Part shown: positions 58,501 to 64,000 of the stretch, in pieces
How the letters are laid out: the number at the start of each line of letters is the position of its first letter
How positions within the stretch are numbered: the stretch's first letter is position 1
From: Cordilura impudica
Taxonomy: Eukaryota > Arthropoda > Insecta > Diptera > Scathophagidae
Length of the DNA stretch: 64,000 nt
Direction of reading: 5' to 3'
Assembly (NCBI GenBank): GCA_963682025.1
Contig: OY821519.1
Location: 188,789,253-188,853,252 of the forward strand
Notes under the pieces: model-generated
Databases searched by the model: none
Told to the model about the DNA's origin: nothing
Seen by the model: only the letters and a program-made list of their open reading frames with translations
Made by a program: the position numbers and the translations under genes

Positions 58501-59314
58501 CTGCCTTTATATTAACTGGTAGTGTCTGCTTGTCGACAAAATTTTGGATCGATTTTTAGCCCCTTTCCCGTGAGCCAATCGATCTGAAATTTTGCATGCA
58601 GGCTCGTAGCAATGACAGAAATGATCTAACAAATTTTTTTAGTGATGCCAAAACAATGGAAACTTTTAAAATTTTCTACCAGAGTTCACAAAAAAATGTA
58701 CAAAGGGTTTGTTTTTATTATATTATTACCACAACGACCACAAAAACAACAAGTCCAGCTATGACAACAATGCAACATTTAGAATAACAACAGGAACAAT
58801 ATGGAAACATCATGTTTTTCATTTTTTTTTTAATTTTTCATAGATTTACCTGGACTTGTTCCACCGATTTTAATGATTTTTGAAGTAGAAATCTTCCCAT
58901 GAATTTGGTGAATCATTCTCACTAAAAATTATCACCCTAGCTATCCTATTGAGGGCGTGATCGTGACAAGAACAACATAGAAAATTATATTTTTTCAAGA
59001 CTTTTTTTAGTTCTTCATTCAAATCTCGGGCCCTAATTGACCGATTTGGACGATTTTAAATAGCAAACTTTTCAGGATGTTAATGAATCATTTTTTATGC
59101 CAACGAGCACCCTAGCTGCCCGATTGATGCCGTCATCGTGATTTCCACAGACGGACAGACGGACAGACGGACAGACGGACATCGCTATATCAACTCCGGT
59201 TATTATAAGGATCACAAATATATATATTTTATGGGGTCCAAATTTTTTTTTCTAATTATTACAAACGGAATGACAAACTTATATATACCCTCTGCACACT
59301 GGAGTGGAGGGTAT
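55533..59314 (+). repeat. Unit E'' (single copy, 3782 bp)
   Basis: Counterpart of E and E'. It starts after a proximal-type HLE2 3' end (TCTTTCCATG, GATCACTGTAGCTGCAC) and finishes with the distal type (TCTTCCCATG, ATCACCCTAGCTATCC). It has private changes absent from E and E', such as GATGATGCCAG for GATGATGGCAG near 56488. Confidence 0.9.
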
Positions 59315-59338
59315 AAAAACAATCAATTTGAAAGATTA

Positions 59339-59951
59339 AATCGTCATATGAAGTCCAAAAAGTCGTAAGTTACATTTAGAACATTTTACAGGAGAAGCAA
59401 AAATTTCCTTAAGTAAAAATAAACAAAATTTGTTCGACATTTTTTCAGGTTAACCTTATTTTTTATTATCGAATTAGTATTAGTATTTTCATAGTGTAAA
59501 TTAGTGTAAAAAGCATGGCAATCTTCTGGTATGAAGGATTTAAGATCCGTAAGATGTTCCCACTTTTTCTTAGAAATATTTAATCTGTGAATATGTAATG
59601 GAGCAAAACTATTTTTTGCACTTCGGTGCGGAAGAAGTGCATATTCCTCTTTAATGTTTGTTTTAAAATAAATAGTTCCAGACGGATCATATCGCAATGC
59701 TCGAATCCTGTTGACGGTTGGATCTCTAGCTTTTTTTCCTGTAAAATATTTTTTATTTTATTGTATTTCTTCTCTTGTGTAAGTTACCTTTTTGGTTTTA
59801 TGAATTTTGTTAATAAAATCGTCATTTTTAGTCTCTTAGGAGTGCAAAATTTTGCAGGAACATGTACTTTGATACGGTTTATCGTAATCAATCAAAAAGT
59901 CGATTTTGAATTTTTTGTAACTTACGGCTTTTTGGATTTCATATGACGATT
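59339..59951. mobile_element. 613-bp terminal-inverted-repeat element
   Basis: Counterpart of 8862-9502, shorter by 28 bp. The missing piece lies between GTGT direct repeats. Confidence 0.7.
59386..59739 (-). pseudogene. C-terminal fragment, possibly transposase-like, second copy
   Basis: Counterpart of 8909-9262 with the single change ENCHA to EDCHA. No function is assigned. Confidence 0.4.
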
Positions 59952-60791
59952 GTAAACATTACATATGGGTATACAGTAAAACACAACATGATACTGAAAG
60001 AAATATACAACTTTCTTAATTGAATATTAAAATAAACTTATTAATATTCAATTACACCTGGAATATATAAAAAATTTGAAAAAAAAAATACAAAATGTCA
60101 GTACTACAATATAAAAAAAAAAATATACGGCATACTTTTAGACAGCTGGAAAACCAAAAAGTGTATTTTCAAATAAAACTTGACTGAAATTCCCAAAAAC
60201 ATAAAATTATTTTTTTATTTATTGTATTTTAAGAAAAAAAAAAGAAAAAATATATTTCTACTCTATTTGAATATTCAAAGTTAATGATAAGGAAGTTAAC
60301 ATACTAAAATCTAAAAATAAACACTACCTTCCGTCACCTGGATATTCCAATTGCAATTTTGTAAAATTTAACGTGATCAGTAGCGTTGCCAGCCTTAAAA
60401 AGGTTTGTGAATCTACTAAAATCTAAAACACTACTGCCACCTAGAGTTAAAAATGGAAACTTTTGTGTACATCACTCATTTTTTTCCATTCAAATTGAGT
60501 TAGAAACGCCAGAAATATACATACTACTAAATAAAAACTGACATAGAATCAAAAACTGTTAAGGCTCCGAAAATTATTAATACAATTTTATAGTTGCAAA
60601 TTACTTTTTATCTTACAATTATTTAATTTATTAATTACAATTTAAATAACATGTCTTGTTTTATGCACTATATTAAAACAAGACAAATAACTATTTTTTT
60701 TTATAAAACGAACAATTTAAATTTAGTCAAATAAAATGCTTAATAGACTTAATCGTAACTGAAGTTTTATTTAGCAATTAATTATTTAAGT

Positions 60792-60919
60792 TTAGAATTC
60801 AATATCTTTTCTATCCAAACTATCATTATTTGGGTCGTCGATAGTACTGGTAAGTTCTTCATATACATCATTGCCTAATGAAATATTGTAATTTATGTGG
60901 AAATATGGGCCGCTATCAG
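60792..60919 (-). CDS. Carboxylesterase, last exon, second copy
   Basis: Counterpart of 10348-10475. One silent change (TAT to TAC in HINYNIS). The acceptor, stop and intron are the same. Confidence 0.75.
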
Positions 60920-60983
60920 CTGAAAACACAGAAGGAGACATAAATAAACATACATTTTGGATTTACTACAAACATTAGCATAC

Positions 60984-61302
60984 TTGTCATTGGTAAAATT
61001 TCAATCTCATTTTCCACTTTTGGTTTTCCCTCCATGGCAAACGACGTCCACATTTCTACCATTTTCCTTGCCATTTCCGTGTCTTTAGCATTCAAATTAT
61101 ACGTTGAAAATAAATAGATGTTATTATTTCCGTGGTGAACACCACCTTCAAATGGATAGTGTTCATTGCCAAGATCATAACCGAATCGAGTATAAGATCC
61201 TTCATAATCGAAACTGTATAGAAAGACAGGAGCCAAATTTTTTTGTAACATATTTTTGGCCAAAGTCAGGACTGGAGATTTCATTTCCACAATAGTAGCT
61301 AG
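60984..61302 (-). CDS. Carboxylesterase, penultimate exon, second copy
   Basis: Counterpart of 10540-10858 with an identical predicted peptide, including GVHHGNNNIYLF. The identity reflects the young age of the duplication and does not by itself show selection. Upstream exons are not seen in this copy either. Confidence 0.75.
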
Positions 61303-61551
61303 CTTTAAATAAAAATTATTAATTATTAAAAAAATCGTATGCATATATTCTGAATGATGGGCAAATGGTGTCTTTTAGGTCAATTCGTTTTCGTATTAGC
61401 AAAAACAAATGGAATATATTCTGAAAGAAGAGGTTAAACAAATACTCATTGGGTGGAATACAGTACGTATAAGTATTTGTTCTGAGATATTTATGTGCAT
61501 TACGCGAGAATACGATTTGTTATAGAAAAACTTGGACACATGAATAGGTTT

Positions 61552-62210
61552 ATACCCTATACCACTTTGCGAACAGGGTATAATGAGTTTGTGCTGATGT
61601 TTGTAACTGTAATCTAGAATAATTTTTTAGACAATTTAGATGTCCATGTAAACCTTGTACTCAAACTACAGGGGCCATTCGATATCGAGTAAAATCAATC
61701 GAAATTCCATATTTTGGATTATTATTTCTTCTCAACCAGAGGCCATAATTCTTCAACTGTCACAAAGAAAAATTATTCTTAACATTTTATTTTGGGAAAT
61801 AAAAAAATCATTTCGATCGAAAAATTTCGATAACGAATGCGGTGATTTGTCCCCAGGTCGCAAATATGAATATATTTTGATGAAATTTATTCCCCATACA
61901 AATAGCCCATATTAGATCGACCTAAATTGTCTTAAGATCAATATTATCATATATAAATTAAAAAAATAACCCTGTAGGACCATTTTAGTCATAATCCCCA
62001 TATAAAGCTGCTTCCAGACCTTAACTTAAATCTATCAAAAACAAAAGTATTGCATAGATTTTTCTCAAATTTGGTTTATTTTATATATGTTTATGTGAGT
62101 CTACTAAATAAATATGGTCATGATCCATCCATTTTTCTAGCTAGTCTCCATATGAAAATAGAATCTGATATGAAATTTTTCATTTCTGAGGGCAACAAAT
62201 TCACAACACT
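61552..62210 (-). mobile_element. Old, diverged HLE1 copy, second copy
   Basis: Counterpart of 11108-11766. Confidence 0.7.
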
Positions 62211-63001
62211 AACAAGTAAGAAAATTATAGTCGGTCTAGACCGACTATACGATACCCTATACCATGCATTTATATACCCTATCTCTCAGACCCAACTAAC
62301 TGGATATAGAAAATAAGCATAAACCAAATTTGAGTGAAATTTTTATTAATTTTTTTGGCTGCAGATATGAAAAAGTTCATATCGGATGCTATATCTATAT
62401 GGGGACTAGGCCCAAAAATGGACCGATCCTGACCATGTTTGGTAAAGTCTCTTGTATTTTCTAAAAATATATACAAACAAAATTTGAGAAGAATCAGTGC
62501 AATATTTTTGTTTTTTGATAGATTTAAGTGAAGATCGGGAAACAGATCTATATGGGGCCTATGACTAAGAGTTGTCCAATAGGGATCATTTCTGGACTAC
62601 TGATTAATGGATGTAATATATACATACAAACCCAATTTGACTAAGATTTGTATGATAACTTGGATCTTATGGCAATATATGTTGATTTCATACGGGTCAT
62701 TTGTATGGGGGCTAGGTCTGAACATGGACCGATTCTCACCAATTTCAATAGCGTTCATCCCATGGCCGATAAAAGATCAAATACCAAATTTCATCAAAAC
62801 ATATTCATATTTGCGACCTGCAGTTTGATTAAAAGCTTTACATGGACACACAGACGGACGGACGGACATCGTTAAATCGAATCAGATAGTGATTCTGATT
62901 CGATCGGTATAATTAAAGATGGGTGTAGGTCAAATATTTTTGGTTGTTACAAACAGCAGCACAAAGTCATTATACCCAAACCACATAGTGGTATAGGGTA
63001 T
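62211..63001 (+). mobile_element. HLE1 element, complete
   Basis: Counterpart of 11767-12561, with (GACG)n shorter by two units. Confidence 0.9.
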
Positions 63002-63781
63002 AAAAACGATATTTCAACTCTTATTTTGTTTGTAGATTAGAGTGTCGTATCGGAAAGACTTTTATAGTGAAGCCCCTGCATTTTTAGTTTGTGATCGTAG
63101 TGTGTTTTGTCAAAATAAGAAATATGTGTTGGGCAAAATTGTTAACTTATTGTAGAATAATATTTATAAAGTTCTGGTCATTTACATTTTTAGATTTTGA
63201 TATAAAATCTCTAAAAATTCGACTGACAATGGAAAATAATACATGGGACTCGTATATATCTTATATTTAAGTGTAAAAATTCAAATTTGAATATCGTATT
63301 TGACGGTATATGAAACATGTACACAAATGCTTTTGTTTTTATGTTATTCCTCTAAATAATAAAATTATAGGAGCTTTTGAATGGGGTGCTGCAATAGGTC
63401 TGATGTAAATTAACATATTGTTAATCTCTATTATATTTAAGTGAATACCTTTTCTTCTTTCTTTATTTTCCGGCTAGTTTGTGTTTCAGGCGAGATTTTC
63501 TCTTGGATTATGGTGTCCAATATGGATATCATTTTTTTTTTGTTTTAGTACAATAATAATATGTATGGAAATGTAAAGGGAATTTTGCTGCGATACAAAA
63601 TTTTTCAAAAAAAATCTTAAATCTTAATGGTTTTTTTTTAATAAAAACTATGTACTATATTTCCATCAAAAATTTTAATAAAATGTTGCTAAACCTAAAG
63701 TTTGTTACATTGATTTAACTTTATCTCAGGAACTGTTCATCCGATTTAATAATTCTAAAAACTAACGCCCGTATTCATAAT

Positions 63782-63864
63782 CAAATTCTAGCAGTTGGCT
63801 AACTTTTTTCATGCAAATTTTGAAATTTTCATATGAAAAAAAGTTAGCCAACTGCTAGAATTTG
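63782..63864. repeat. 83-nt near-perfect hairpin, second copy
   Basis: Counterpart of 13342-13424, unchanged as far as I can see. Confidence 0.8.
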
Positions 63865-64000
63865 CCAACTGCCAAAATGTTTTAAAAATTTTTATACGAG
63901 TATCGTTATGCATGATTTTTTAATTCTTCTTTATATTTAAAGCATGTTTTATTAATTCTCTTAGCTTACACAAACATTTTAAATATTTAATAATAACCCA

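Larger units (their letters stand above)
51322..59314 (+). mobile_element. Long HLE2 unit (8.0 kb)
   Basis: It starts AACAAGTAAGAGTGTTAAAT and ends GGAGTGGAGGGTAT at 59314, with one internal HLE2 3' end at 55532. It matches 25231-36997 throughout, apart from having one tandem segment instead of two and a handful of substitutions (for example TTGGCAGGATG for TTGACAGGATG near 52202). Its two ends fall in unrelated flanks compared with the other unit, which is the signature of transposition. No coding frame above about 76 codons. Confidence 0.85.
59315..64000. repeat. Duplicated block C' (copy 2, open at window end)
   Basis: Second copy of 8838-13560. It begins AAAAACAATCAATTTGAAAG directly after the HLE2 end and reaches the last base of the window, so the duplication probably continues. 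Confidence 0.9.

Noticed and set aside
1..64000. Viral or bacterial origin
   Set aside because: There are no viral structural, polymerase or bacterial operon features. All recognisable coding is animal gene or DNA-transposon derived.

Overview
This is AT-rich, repeat-dominated nuclear DNA of an insect, most likely a higher fly. The evidence is a carboxylesterase gene tail with a 64-bp intron, Tc1/mariner, hAT, Transib/RAG1-like and Harbinger-like elements, and interspersed elements carrying GTCY microsatellites like the mini-me/DINE-1 (Helentron-associated) elements of Drosophila. There is no bacterial or viral gene content. The only intact long reading frame is a DD41D mariner-type transposase at 48206-49291. 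Other coding sequence is two 3' exons of an esterase (present twice) and transposase or helicase relics.

Layout. The window contains one locus twice. Copy 1 is contiguous: block A (1-2822), block B (2823-8837), block C (8838-13560). Copy 2 has the same three blocks in the same order and orientation, A' (22414-25230), B' (36998-43012), C' (59315-64000, running off the window). It is split by two extra segments: 25231-36997 between A' and B', and 43013-59311/59314 between B' and C'. Copy 1 has the matching empty sites. Between the copies (13750-21985) lie Helentron-like elements, a Tc1 relic broken by one of them, a Transib/RAG1-like element with about 220-bp inverted repeats, and a CACGCCC-repeat element.

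Two related non-autonomous families dominate. I call them HLE1 (about 0.8 kb, 11 complete or partial copies plus one old copy present in both C blocks) and HLE2 (variable length, 6.4 to 11.8 kb here). Both begin AACAAGTAAGA, then carry a short palindrome, a subterminal repeat (ATACCCTATACCA or ATACCCTCCAC), an internal body, a GTCY microsatellite, and a 3' hairpin ending in the inverse of the subterminal repeat (...GGGTAT). Comparing duplicated blocks gives true empty sites. HLE1 and HLE2 insert between A and A with no target duplication, which matches Helentron-type rolling-circle elements.

The two extra segments of copy 2 read as nested transposon insertions. Segment 25231-36997 is one HLE2 unit with a 3.78-kb tandem duplication containing its own 3' end. 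Segment 51322-59314 is the same unit without the extra copy. It sits at the right end of an older ACCCGG-type element (43013-51321) that carries a Helitron helicase relic, another HLE2, a hAT relic, a TTAA-flanked MITE and the intact mariner. The alternative, that the copies are two haplotypes joined by the assembler, cannot be excluded from sequence alone.
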